Positions 28,400 through 37,357 of a stretch of DNA of 64,000 nucleotides are shown here, piece after piece. The notes below the pieces were generated by a model. That model had not been told where the DNA came from and ran no database searches. It saw nothing but the letters and a program-made list of their open reading frames with translations. The translations under genes and the position numbers were made by a program. Within the stretch, counting starts at the first letter, position 1; each line of letters starts with the position of its first letter. The DNA comes from Alphaproteobacteria bacterium (lineage in GTDB: Bacteria; Pseudomonadota; Alphaproteobacteria; Paracaedibacterales; VGCI01). The stretch is taken from contig JAIESE010000043.1 of the NCBI GenBank assembly GCA_019746225.1, positions 1-64,000 of the forward strand, in the 5' to 3' direction.

Positions 28400-28458
28400 A
28401 CCTCTCCCCATGTGGGAGAGGTCGACCTTAAGCGAAGCGAAAAGGTCGGGTGAAGGGT
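28400..28458. repeat. Palindromic repeat family, copy 3
   Basis: ACCTCTCCCCATGTGGGAGA opens the hairpin, followed by GGTCGACC and then GCGAAGCGAAAAGGTCGGGT and GAAGGG. It is inverted with respect to copy 2, so the two form a REPIN-like pair downstream of the F-box-like gene. Confidence 0.78.
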
Positions 28459-28494
28459 AAAGCTACGCATATGGACTTAAATCCTCACCCCAAA

Positions 28495-30228
28495 CTACCC
28501 ATCCTCATCCGTATCCATAGGGAGCGTGCCGAGGCTCATGGTGGCTACTCTCTCTAGACTCGGGCATGAGAAAGCCACCCCTGAATCCTGACGCTCCATA
28601 TATTCGGTAAAGGCCTCTCGTTCCTCTTCTTTTTGAGAATTACAACCAAAAGTCCCGAGCGAGGCGGTTCGGATCAACCCATTGATAGAGGAGCTCAACT
28701 GACTGCGCGCTCTCTTTCTCAAAGGACGTTTTTTAACTTTCATAAAACTTAAGACCTCTGGCTCTTTCAAGAAAGCTTCTAAAGACTCTGTGGTAACCCG
28801 ATTCTCATTAACGAAAAGAATGCGACGCGCTGTACAAGCATTAGCGCGCAACAGCTTGGGCGTGATGAGATGATCAGCTAATATCTCTAAAATCTCCCCT
28901 TTTGCAGATGTTTGAATGTCTCGATTGGCATGATCTGTGGGTTTGTAGTCCGTCAGAAATGATCTGATCACCGTCAGCGCTTCTCTATTTTGCGTCATTA
29001 TGCTAGACGCCATCTCTTTTAGCCTCTTTACCATCACAATTTCAGCATCATGTTCAAGATTGAGCCCAATCGGGACTTTTTCATCACGGTTTAGGAATTC
29101 GCCTAATAAATCCTTTGTAGGAGGGAGAAAGTCATCCAGAAGATTAGGATAGTTCAAGAGCAACATCACCTTCTTCTCACGCAAATCCCTTCGCACTTGG
29201 ACCGGTAAATGAATGCATGGGTCTAAAAGACTCGTCATGTCATCAAGGGTTTCTGACCAAGCGTATCGCATCCCCGGAATATCACTTGAGATAAACTCAA
29301 AATGCCCTTTTGTTCGGTGTAAAAAATTATACATAAATCTGAGGACGCGTGCCCTTTCCTTTGCCACGACGGAATCATCTTTTACGATACGTTTGAAATG
29401 CATCCAAGCGTGCGACATTCTTTTAACGGCATCTTGGTGGCTCAAACAGAAATCATCGACCCGATTCTCTTTTCGCAAACATCCGCGCAAGAAATTTGTT
29501 TCCAGCAATTCAAGGGGACCAAGAAAAGGGAGACACTGAGTGAGAATAGTAAAAGCTTCTGCATAAGTTAATTCCGGCTCCCACACCCGATAGCGAACAC
29601 GGAAAACATACTCGGCACGCGCCTTTGCCATAAGATAGGTTGCATGACCCTTAACTTCATCCGACAAAGCTGAATCCGCATCACAAACTTTTTCAAGGAT
29701 TTCATAGGCATTGAGGGGCTTTAAACGGTCGTCATTCACCCTATGATCGAGGCGCAAACACGCAAGGCGATAGCGCGCATACGCTCTGGCTTCAGGGATT
29801 ATATTTTGTTTATGAAACAAAACCCCAAAAGCTCTATGAAGACATTGGGGCGACATATCTGGAAACCTTTGAAGGAGAGCACTTACAACGTGCGGATCGC
29901 CATCCTCAAAGGCCTGAATGACGTCCGTAAAGGACGCGTATTCCAACACCCGAAAAGACCCTTTAAATTTTGGAAAGTGGGTTCGATCCGCATTGATCTC
30001 TTGTAAAACAACGTCAACACACATGCGGCGATTGTCTGTACAGGTTTCAGATAGGCGTAAAAAATCATCCCCTTTCAAGTAGGTCTTGGCAATCAACAAC
30101 CTCAAATCACCTGGAAGACTAAAAAAAAGAGACGACTGTTCGGCTTCTTTGGCGAGGATATGGTTGGAGAAAAGACTCAAGAAAAGAACGAGGAAGGTCG
30201 TGAAGATTTTACGTTTCATGTGCATCAT
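28495..30228 (-). CDS. Exported protein with an F-box-like segment
   Basis: 577 residues from the ATG at 30228, which has AGAGG 7 nt upstream. The open frame extends to 30525, but the extra N-terminus is translated palindromic repeat and is not counted. Signal peptide at about 4-26 (KRKIFTTFLVLFLSLFSNHI, cleavage near ILA). Immediately after it, about 36-70, lies FSLPGDLRLLIAKTYLKGDD then FLRLSETCTDNRRMC, which fits the F-box pattern LP-x-(D/E)-L-x-x-x-I-x-x-x-L-x-x-x-D-x-x-x-L-S-x-x-C. The remainder is helical without recognised repeats. F-box proteins recruit substrates to eukaryotic SCF ubiquitin ligases, so a secreted ubiquitin-hijacking role is possible (inference). The gene is bracketed by inverted repeat pairs on both sides. 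Confidence 0.72.
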   Translation of the reverse strand: MMHMKRKIFTTFLVLFLSLFSNHILAKEAEQSSLFFSLPGDLRLLIAKTYLKGDDFLRLSETCTDNRRMCVDVVLQEINADRTHFPKFKGSFRVLEYASFTDVIQAFEDGDPHVVSALLQRFPDMSPQCLHRAFGVLFHKQNIIPEARAYARYRLACLRLDHRVNDDRLKPLNAYEILEKVCDADSALSDEVKGHATYLMAKARAEYVFRVRYRVWEPELTYAEAFTILTQCLPFLGPLELLETNFLRGCLRKENRVDDFCLSHQDAVKRMSHAWMHFKRIVKDDSVVAKERARVLRFMYNFLHRTKGHFEFISSDIPGMRYAWSETLDDMTSLLDPCIHLPVQVRRDLREKKVMLLLNYPNLLDDFLPPTKDLLGEFLNRDEKVPIGLNLEHDAEIVMVKRLKEMASSIMTQNREALTVIRSFLTDYKPTDHANRDIQTSAKGEILEILADHLITPKLLRANACTARRILFVNENRVTTESLEAFLKEPEVLSFMKVKKRPLRKRARSQLSSSINGLIRTASLGTFGCNSQKEEEREAFTEYMERQDSGVAFSCPSLERVATMSLGTLPMDTDEDG

Positions 30229-30348
30229 ATGAGCACCTCTAGCCTCGAGAAGATGGTTTATCTTTATGCTCATTTTCCCCAAATAGCAATGGGGATGGTA
30301 GCGGCTCCATATGAATGATTGAGTGTCATCGGACTGCTCTGCATTTTT

Positions 30349-30406
30349 ACCTCTCCCCTTGTGGGAGAGGTCGACACGGAGCAAAGCGACGTGGCGGGTG
30401 AGGGGT
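30349..30406. repeat. Palindromic repeat family, copy 4
   Basis: ACCTCTCCCCTTGTGGGAGA then GGTCGACACGGAGCAAAGCG and GCGGGTGAGGGG. The first 20 bases form the hairpin CCTCTCCC/GGGAGAGG. It forms an inverted pair with copy 5 at 30458-30519. Confidence 0.8.
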
Positions 30407-30457
30407 TTTCTTACAAAATTTACGCTTGAAAAAATACAACCTATCCATTGAAATACA

Positions 30458-30519
30458 CCCCTCACCCACCTCTTCGCAGGCTCATCGGTGACCTCTCCCA
30501 CAAGGGGAGAGGTGAAAAC
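30458..30519. repeat. Palindromic repeat family, copy 5
   Basis: CCCCTCACCCACCTCTTCGC, then GGTGACCTCTCCCACAAGGG and GAGAGGTGAAAAC. The hairpin CCTCTCCC/GGGGAGAGG is intact. It is inverted relative to copy 4, 51 bp away. Together copies 4 and 5 fill most of the 30229-30562 gap. Confidence 0.8.
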
Positions 30520-30562
30520 AGCCATTCATAAGTCACTTCTAAATTCAACTCTTTTGAAGGTT

Positions 30563-31255
30563 TTAACCTAGGCATTCGTTGTTTTTCAATGCACTTGTTA
30601 TGACATCGTTGGTTGCTTTTCCTAAATAAGGCAAAAATTCTGGAAGTGGTTCTGTTGGAAAAAATAGTTTGTTGATCAATAGTAAAATATTCTTTGCCCA
30701 AGTTGCTAATTGTAGCATTCTTTCTAGTGAGGGTAAGCTCTTTAACATTGTCCTTTGAGCTTGTTCTAACCGTTCTTGGTGAGCTAGAACTTTGTCTCTA
30801 TACTGAAACAATTTTTTAAGGTCAATGTGCTTTGAATTTGGGCAGGCGTCTTTAATGCTTTTTGTTATGGTATTTATAAAATTTACACACTCTTCGGGCT
30901 TATCTTTAACTTTATATAGTGTCTTGATAACCTCATCGCAAACACCTAACTTGCAAAGTAATTGGTTATCTAAAAATGAACAGTGATCTTTGGATAACTT
31001 TGATTCTAGGTATTCTATTAAACTTGGAATGGTGTCTTTCTCATATCTTTTATTTGTTTCATCGAACAACTTACACATATTCAGAACAGCTAAGTCCAAA
31101 GCAGACCGCTGAATAGTCCCCCAGAAATGACCATTTATTTTATTCAATTTTTCGGAATTTTCACCAACAGTTTCAAAAAGTGCAAGATAGTCCACAACCC
31201 TAAACATATTCATCCAAACAATATTGAGAGTTTCTTTTAATTGTTCGTCATTCAT
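30563..31255 (-). CDS. AbiU2-like HEPN-domain protein
   Basis: 230 residues, all helical, without signal peptide. The segment LFQYRDKVLAHQERLEQAQ (about 166-184) matches the RDK-x-x-AH motif of AbiU2-type HEPN proteins, where the Arg and His of R-x(4-6)-H form an RNase active site. N-terminal blocks such as SALDLAVLNMCKLFDETNKR also fit that family. AbiU2 proteins have been linked to phage abortive infection; an RNase defence role here is inference. It is markedly AT-richer than mutS on one side, and its downstream side holds palindromic repeats, consistent with horizontal acquisition. No antitoxin (MNT-type nucleotidyltransferase) is adjacent. Confidence 0.68.
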   Translation of the reverse strand: MNDEQLKETLNIVWMNMFRVVDYLALFETVGENSEKLNKINGHFWGTIQRSALDLAVLNMCKLFDETNKRYEKDTIPSLIEYLESKLSKDHCSFLDNQLLCKLGVCDEVIKTLYKVKDKPEECVNFINTITKSIKDACPNSKHIDLKKLFQYRDKVLAHQERLEQAQRTMLKSLPSLERMLQLATWAKNILLLINKLFFPTEPLPEFLPYLGKATNDVITSALKNNECLG

Positions 31256-31320
31256 AACTTTTGGCCTAACAAATTATTTTTATTTACTAACTCACATAAT
31301 CTTTTGAAATAGAACATCTC

Positions 31321-34029
31321 TCACCCCACCATGCCTTTGAGGCGGTAGAGCTCCTCGAGGGCCTGGCGGGGAGAAAGATCGTCAAGGGCGAGGTCACGTA
31401 AAGCCCCTTCAACAGGCGAGGGCGGGGAAAGAACCGTCGTCGACACCGGAAAGGGTTCTGGAATTGCCTCAGGAATAGAGGGCGCATCTTTCCCATCCGC
31501 TTCCAATGTTTCTAAAACTTGACGCGCCCGGGCAACTGCCGTTGCGGGCAACCCTGCAAGAGCCGCCACATGAATACCGTAGGATTTATCAGCACATCCA
31601 GGAATCACTTCATGCAAGAAAATCACATCCCCATTCCATTCCTTAATGCGCATGGTGGCACAACTCATCATGGGCAAAGTCGTGGTCAGTTGCGTGAGTT
31701 CGTGATAATGGGTCGCAAATAATGCCCGACTTTTATTAACATTGCACAAAGATTCAACCACTGCCCACGCAATGGACAAGCCGTCAAAGGTTGCGGTCCC
31801 CCGTCCAATCTCATCCAAAATCACGAAGGAACGTATCGTTGCTTGATGAAGAATCGCGGCTGTTTCGACCATCTCAACCATAAAGGTGGAACGACCCGCG
31901 GCCAGATCATCGGCCGCGCCCACACGACTGAAGATGCGATCCACCACGCCGATGTGGGCGGAGATTGCCGGCACGTATGACCCCATTTGAGCGAGCAAAA
32001 TAATCACCGCGTTCTGACGCAAATATGTGCTCTTTCCCGCCATGTTCGGGCCGGTCATGAGAATCAATTTTGTGGTGTCATCCATGAGGCAATTGTTCGC
32101 CACAAAAGGCGTATCGCTGCTCTGCCGCAATGCTGCCTCCACAACCGGATGGCGGCCTCCTTGCACATCAAACATCAGGCTGTCATCTACAAGGGGACGC
32201 ACATAGTTTTCACGAACAGCTAATTCAGCATTGGCGGCAGCCACATCTATGCTAGCCAGTGCGCGAGAGGTTTGCAAAATCTCTGGCGCGCGACCTTGCA
32301 CTTCACCAATCAGATCCGAAAACAGCTGAAGCTCCACCTCCAATGCTTGGTGCGCTGCGGCCTCGATGCGTCTCTCCAAATCAGATAAGGCAACCGTCGT
32401 ATAGCGAATGGACGATCCCAACGTCTGACGGTGGATAAACTCTTCGCTCATTTTTGAGGCGTGGGAGGGGCCAATATCTATGTGATATCCAATCACATTA
32501 TTATGGCGAATCTTCAACGTATTGATGCCGGTTTTGGCGATGTAGTCGCTTTGCAATTCTTGTGTCAACCCAAAGCTATCGTCCCGCAATTGTCGAAACT
32601 CATCGAGCCCGTCGTGGTAACCGCTTGCGATAAATCCACCATCGCGCGCATAAGGCGGCAAGCTGTCCGCCAAGGCACGGGTGAGACGCGTGGAAAGAGT
32701 ACTATGACCTCCAAGACGCGCACAATCGCGCGACAATGGTTCGGGCAGATCAAGAGCTGAAAGGAGGTCCGAGAGAATTTGAGCTTGGGCGAGGCCATCC
32801 CGAATGGCCGCCAAATCTCGTGGGCTGCCGCGTCCCAAATTAATGCGCGATAAAGCACGCTCCACGTCTGGGCACGCTTTTAAAGCAGTGCGCACCTCCC
32901 CTTTGATATCGGGTTTTTCCACAAAAAACGTCACCATATCCAGACGTTGTGCAATGACCGCAGGAGTAGTGAGCGGCGCACTTAAGCGCAAACTCAAGAG
33001 TCGACTCCCGGCAGAGGTGAGGGTTTCATCGATGGTGCTCAAGAGCGTGCCGTGGCGCAAACCATTCAAAGTAACTTCCAATTCCAAGCTGCGCCTGGTC
33101 GCAGGGTCAATCACGAGAATCGAATCCGATGAAATTTTGCGGGGACGTTCCACCATCTTCAGGGCCGATTTTTGCGTAATGTGAATGTAATCAATGAGGG
33201 CTCCAGCGGCACGAATCTCTGCTGAAGTAAATGCCCCAAAAGCTTCGAGCGTTTGCACTTGATACACCTGCTCAAGACGGCGACGACTGTTCTCTTCATC
33301 AAAGCGGGCTTGGGGTAAAGGGCTTAATTTCTTCTTCCAGCCCCCAAAGGTTTCATAAAGGGAAGGCTCTTCTAATAGACGATCTGGTACCACAATTTCT
33401 GCGGGGTTGAGGCGCGCGAGGAGAGACGCTAGTCCACCTGGCATCGTCTCTTCAATGAGGAATACACCGGTCGATAAATCGATCGCGCTCACCCCAATTT
33501 TCTCCTTCGTAACAGGAGACAGGGCAACCAGAAAATTATTTTGGCGGGCGTCCAGCAACCCTTCTTCCGTGATGGTTCCGGCCGTTACGACGCGCACCAC
33601 ATCCCGGCGCAACGGGCCTTTTGAGCCCCGCTTCTTAGCAGTTGCGGGATCTTCCATTTGCTCACAAACCGCCACCTTAAATCCCTTTTGAATGAGGCGC
33701 GCTAAATAGGTTTCGTAGGTGTGCGCCGGCACTCCACACATGGGAATTTCTTCGCCCTCTTGCTTGCCGCGCTTAGTGAGTGCAATGTCCAATGCCTTAG
33801 CAGCTGCAACCGCATCTTCAAAAAACATCTCATAAAAATCACCCATCCGAAAAAACAAGAGACATGTAGGATACTCCTGTTTTGCCTCCCAATACTGCGC
33901 CATTACTGGAGACATACCAGCAGGTGCTTGAGATTTTCCAAGGATTTGCGGCTCACCGAAATTTAAGAGGGGTTGGGGGTTGACCATCAGGGCAATCATT
34001 CTACTTTTTATAGTATTTCTTGCTCTCAT
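31321..34029 (-). CDS. mutS: DNA mismatch repair protein MutS
   Basis: Recognises mismatches and starts repair with MutL. 902 residues if the first ATG is used; no start has a strong ribosome binding site, and ATGs at 33999 and 33987 are alternatives, the family usually beginning near GMSPVMAQYWEAKQ. The mismatch-binding FF-x-MGDFYEMF motif (about 60) with the Phe-x-Glu wedge is present. The ATPase domain has Walker A TGPNMAGKSTYLRQNA, the STFMVEM segment, and Walker B FVILDEIGRGTATFDGLSIA with the following ATHYHELTQL. The C-terminal dimerisation segment (LSPRQALEELYRLK) is intact. It is a single-gene unit. Confidence 0.96.
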   Translation of the reverse strand: MRARNTIKSRMIALMVNPQPLLNFGEPQILGKSQAPAGMSPVMAQYWEAKQEYPTCLLFFRMGDFYEMFFEDAVAAAKALDIALTKRGKQEGEEIPMCGVPAHTYETYLARLIQKGFKVAVCEQMEDPATAKKRGSKGPLRRDVVRVVTAGTITEEGLLDARQNNFLVALSPVTKEKIGVSAIDLSTGVFLIEETMPGGLASLLARLNPAEIVVPDRLLEEPSLYETFGGWKKKLSPLPQARFDEENSRRRLEQVYQVQTLEAFGAFTSAEIRAAGALIDYIHITQKSALKMVERPRKISSDSILVIDPATRRSLELEVTLNGLRHGTLLSTIDETLTSAGSRLLSLRLSAPLTTPAVIAQRLDMVTFFVEKPDIKGEVRTALKACPDVERALSRINLGRGSPRDLAAIRDGLAQAQILSDLLSALDLPEPLSRDCARLGGHSTLSTRLTRALADSLPPYARDGGFIASGYHDGLDEFRQLRDDSFGLTQELQSDYIAKTGINTLKIRHNNVIGYHIDIGPSHASKMSEEFIHRQTLGSSIRYTTVALSDLERRIEAAAHQALEVELQLFSDLIGEVQGRAPEILQTSRALASIDVAAANAELAVRENYVRPLVDDSLMFDVQGGRHPVVEAALRQSSDTPFVANNCLMDDTTKLILMTGPNMAGKSTYLRQNAVIILLAQMGSYVPAISAHIGVVDRIFSRVGAADDLAAGRSTFMVEMVETAAILHQATIRSFVILDEIGRGTATFDGLSIAWAVVESLCNVNKSRALFATHYHELTQLTTTLPMMSCATMRIKEWNGDVIFLHEVIPGCADKSYGIHVAALAGLPATAVARARQVLETLEADGKDAPSIPEAIPEPFPVSTTVLSPPSPVEGALRDLALDDLSPRQALEELYRLKGMVG

Positions 34030-34246
34030 GTTTAAACCGAAAGGGCTCTCGAGGGCAAGTCTTCAATACAAACCCTTAACCAAGAAATCCACCCTCAAAG
34101 AGGCAAGTATATATAAATTTAATACTTATACTTATTTGTATTTTACTAATTGATTATATTTAATATTAATAAGATGTTAGTTTTTTTGACTGTACAATGC
34201 AAATATATACTGAACTTAAATAGCAGCGCAAACCTGGAGATGGGTG

Positions 34247-35302
34247 ATGATTAAACGAATTTTAACGGCCTCAATGCTCATGATTGTGGCATCTCAAGGC
34301 ATGGAGGTCGGCGATGATGATAACGGAGCAGATGCGGATTCAAGCAAAGAAATAGTTTTAAGAATTTCATCAGAACTAGACCTTAGTTCTATCTCAACTG
34401 ACCCTATTCAAGACTTGGCAATCTTCAACGACTTATCATCCTTAAGATCCCTAAATTTTCAAAACAGAGGTATCAAATATCCGGAAGCCCTTGGTATACT
34501 TCGCAATCTGGTTGAACGTAAGGCTCAATTATCCCAACTTGAAGAAATCAATCTCTCCGAGAATAAAATAAGGGTTACGAAGCGCTTGAGTAAAAACGAC
34601 GGGTTGGTTACCACCTTATTAACGATCCTAAACTTGAGGTCATTAAAGGTATTAGACATATCCTCCAATCTTAGCAAAGATCAAGTTATGCGATACCTTG
34701 TTGATGAATTGGTAGGGCAAGCTGACCCCACGGTATATCCAAATTTCACAATCAAAAAGTTGAAATATCTAGACCGACCTGACCGTTTCTCTGATACTTT
34801 AGACTGGAATGAACGCCGCATTACAGATACTGTTTTAACAGAAGAGGATCATCCCAGATCACTTCTCTCCTTAGGTCGCGAACTGCGGACCCAGAGCCAG
34901 GCCGTATTAAGAGTCCTATCTCTTAAAAACAACGACATTGCTTATGGGGGGTTTGTCAACTTAATGATCCTCATTTCCAAATATCGCAACCAATTCCCCG
35001 ATTTACAAATCATCGACCTTTCTGGAAATAAAATTATGTTTCTGAGAAAATACTATGAAACCGTCTCCCCTTTTCCATCCCTTGTAGATGTATTAGCCAT
35101 GCTCTCATTAGAGAGCTTAGTCCTCAACAAAAACCCGATCACTTATGAAGAGTTTGTATTCCTCAGAAATTCAACGAGCAAAGCTGCTTTGGGGAGAGGA
35201 GATATCCCCCATTTTAATGTGACAAAGATGAAATATGAAAATTCCGAAATCTGCCTAACAGCTCGCGGCGCCTTAACGCCGAAAGAGGGCGAGAAAGACT
35301 AA
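34247..35302 (+). CDS. Exported leucine-rich-repeat protein
   Basis: 351 residues from the ATG at 34247, with GGAG at 34236-34239; a GTG one codon upstream is less likely. Short signal peptide (about 1-19, MIKRILTASMLMIVASQG). LRR units include LRSLNFQNRGIKYPEALGIL, LEEINLSENKIRVTK, LKVLDISSNLS, LRVLSLKNNDIAYGGFVNLM, LQIIDLSGNKIMFL and LESLVLNKNPITYEEFVFL. These are long (about 28 residues) units of the ribonuclease-inhibitor type, separated by less regular regions. An LRR fold mediates protein binding; in an intracellular bacterium host targets are plausible but unproven. A possible -35 TTGACT at 34186 lies close to TATACT at 34206, with short spacing. Confidence 0.8.
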   Translation: MIKRILTASMLMIVASQGMEVGDDDNGADADSSKEIVLRISSELDLSSISTDPIQDLAIFNDLSSLRSLNFQNRGIKYPEALGILRNLVERKAQLSQLEEINLSENKIRVTKRLSKNDGLVTTLLTILNLRSLKVLDISSNLSKDQVMRYLVDELVGQADPTVYPNFTIKKLKYLDRPDRFSDTLDWNERRITDTVLTEEDHPRSLLSLGRELRTQSQAVLRVLSLKNNDIAYGGFVNLMILISKYRNQFPDLQIIDLSGNKIMFLRKYYETVSPFPSLVDVLAMLSLESLVLNKNPITYEEFVFLRNSTSKAALGRGDIPHFNVTKMKYENSEICLTARGALTPKEGEKD

Positions 35303-35446
35303 CCTTAGACTATTGCTCCGGGAATAAAATGTCCTGAGAGCGTGAAGTCATGCCTTCTAACAATCAGTGTCCGATAGGCAGCCTAAGATAAGATATTTAC
35401 CTGCCAGAGCAATATACAAGACATACCTTGATAAATTTCCAACAAT

Positions 35447-36973
35447 TTATTTCTTACTGAGCACAGCCACCAATTTATAAGAGCTATCAGAACCATTAAA
35501 TTTACTTTCTGGTATTAGACCACCAATACCATCATAAAATATTTCAACGTGTTCTATACCGAGTTCTCCTAACATCTTTTTGAAAGGTTTGGGATGAAGT
35601 AAGTTACGAATAGACAATATTTTTCCAGGATACTTAGACCATTGCCCTATTTCGCCGGGGTTTGTTTCGTATCCCTTCCAAGGATACTCTGGGAGCGTAT
35701 ACGGTTGAGTGATACCATCAACTGTCTCTGTGTAAAACCAGCAATACCCTGGGGTTGGATGTTCTTCCCTTATACGATCTAAGAGTGGCTTTGTAAAGTT
35801 TTTGCTCGTGTAAAAACTATCTCCAGATAGATAGCATTTTCCACCCGGTTTCAATTTTTCATAGAGAGTTTTTACAACTAATTTTTGTTCTCGTGGACAC
35901 AGATAATGCAAAAAGTTGAGACAAAATATGACATCTGGACTATTCAGATGAGCATATGCTGCTAACGAAAGAGCATCAAATACAGTAGGCCTGAGTTTTG
36001 GCCTTGCACCTTCTGGAAAGAATTCTTTTGTCTGCATGAATTCTTGCCTTACGTGGTCTAGAAGATAACGATTTGTATCTAATGCGTATACTTCAGATGC
36101 CCCAGCTACAAGGGAACACAAAGAAACATTTCCGTGGCCACAGGCTACATCCCACACTGTACATGGTTTAGCTCTGAGTTGGTAAATATAAGGCAATGCT
36201 GTGTTGAGAACGCCTGTATTGCAATAAGAGAAACCAAAGTCATAGCCCAGGGGTGTTCCTTTATTGATAGGAATGGAATATACCAAAATGAATTTCTGAA
36301 TAAGCAAACCTAGTTGAGTAGGATTTAAATGAGCGGTCCATTTCGAAACATCATCTACTAAGCTCAAAGCTTGATCGCCATGCGTATTGAGAATGCGCTT
36401 GGTGTTCGTAAGCAAGTCTTTCAAGAGGGTCTCTTGAAGCTCAGGCATTTTGTCTTCCAATTTTGATGGAACAGGGGCTCCGGCAGCAACTTTAGGAAAA
36501 ACTGCGGAAAGGTGAGACGTACCCGTGGGCACAGGTGGTGCAGAGTTAGAGGTAGTGTTATTAACCATACGTGGCGTCGGCGGGCTCACAAGTGCTTCAC
36601 AACTATTGGTTGCTTTTTCTATCCATCTATTGATAGCTAATATATTTTCCCTACTCGACTCTATTTCAGCTGCTGCTCTTTGGCGCTTTTCACCTACAAA
36701 TGGATTTGTGTCATCATTAAGACATTTTTGCCCTATCCGAATCAGTGCTTCATGAGCTGCCCTTAGTTTCTCTAAACTTCCTACGGAAGTTCTCGTCCGT
36801 CCATAGATATTACCCTTTAGCCCCAACTCGGTGAGTTGTCCTTCATTACACTTGATTGATCGTTTGCGAAGTTTCGATGGATCTTGTTGATCAGAGATTG
36901 TTTCATGATCCATTCCATTAGCAGCAATTGCTAATGTTGAAATAAATGCAAAAGATAGTATTTTTAAATTCAT
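35447..36973 (-). CDS. Exported protein with a C-terminal class I methyltransferase domain
   Basis: 508 residues from the ATG at 36973 (MNLKILSFAFISTLAIAANG); the frame extends 13 codons further but that would bury the signal peptide. After the signal peptide is a region of about 220 residues, partly Ser/Pro-rich (SAPPVPTGTSH), of unknown fold. Then comes a Rossmann methyltransferase: TVWDVACGHGNVSLCSLVAG (motif I), VYALDTN (motif II), DVIFCLNFLHYLCPREQ and LKPGGKCYLSGDS. It belongs to the same in-window family as 9681-10721 and 41234-41977. A promoter TTGTAT/TATAGA lies at 36992-37020. Function on a host substrate is inference. Confidence 0.82.
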   Translation of the reverse strand: MNLKILSFAFISTLAIAANGMDHETISDQQDPSKLRKRSIKCNEGQLTELGLKGNIYGRTRTSVGSLEKLRAAHEALIRIGQKCLNDDTNPFVGEKRQRAAAEIESSRENILAINRWIEKATNSCEALVSPPTPRMVNNTTSNSAPPVPTGTSHLSAVFPKVAAGAPVPSKLEDKMPELQETLLKDLLTNTKRILNTHGDQALSLVDDVSKWTAHLNPTQLGLLIQKFILVYSIPINKGTPLGYDFGFSYCNTGVLNTALPYIYQLRAKPCTVWDVACGHGNVSLCSLVAGASEVYALDTNRYLLDHVRQEFMQTKEFFPEGARPKLRPTVFDALSLAAYAHLNSPDVIFCLNFLHYLCPREQKLVVKTLYEKLKPGGKCYLSGDSFYTSKNFTKPLLDRIREEHPTPGYCWFYTETVDGITQPYTLPEYPWKGYETNPGEIGQWSKYPGKILSIRNLLHPKPFKKMLGELGIEHVEIFYDGIGGLIPESKFNGSDSSYKLVAVLSKK

Positions 36974-36991
36974 CAGTCGTCCAGCTATATA

Positions 36992-37020
36992 TCTATATTT
37001 GAAAAGGATCACCCATACAA
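36992..37020 (-). promoter_or_regulatory. Promoter of the exported methyltransferase gene
   Basis: On the minus strand TTGTAT (37015-37020) and TATAGA (36992-36997) are separated by exactly 17 bp. The implied leader before the ATG at 36973 is only about 12 nt, which is short, so confidence is moderate. Confidence 0.45.
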
Positions 37021-37357
37021 TGTTTGGTCAAATCTTAATTATTTTGAGATCGCCTTATATTCCTTATAAAAGAAAGGAAATAACTTAGCATTTTATTTTA
37101 TACAATAATTTTTAGGTTAAGTAAAATGTTTTAACTGACAATCTTATGATTTTAGAAAGCTTGAACTTAAATTATTTAGAAAATAGGGGGCGGCCCTCCA
37201 TCCTATTCTTTTTAGTTTAAATTTTTACTGTCCAGAGTAATATTATAGACTCTTTATATTGTCCAAACATCTTTGCCCAGGCATTATTATCCTTTGAACT
37301 TTTGTGGGTTTTTCCTTCATGATACAGCGCACAAAACATCGTGAAGGAGGCGCCATC
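37021..37357. other. AT-rich intergenic region before the terminase gene
   Basis: No gene, repeat or hairpin recognised apart from the promoter at its left edge and AGGAGG near 37344, the ribosome binding site of the terminase gene. No phage gene remnants are evident. Confidence 0.4.

Noticed and set aside
28283..30520. CRISPR array
   Set aside because: The repeats here are inverted palindrome pairs, not regularly spaced direct repeats, and no cas genes are present.
30229..30525. N-terminal extension of the F-box-like protein, about 100 codons
   Set aside because: The extension is translated palindromic repeat (SPLVGEV...SHKGRG-type residues) and the signal peptide with its ribosome binding site starts at 30228.
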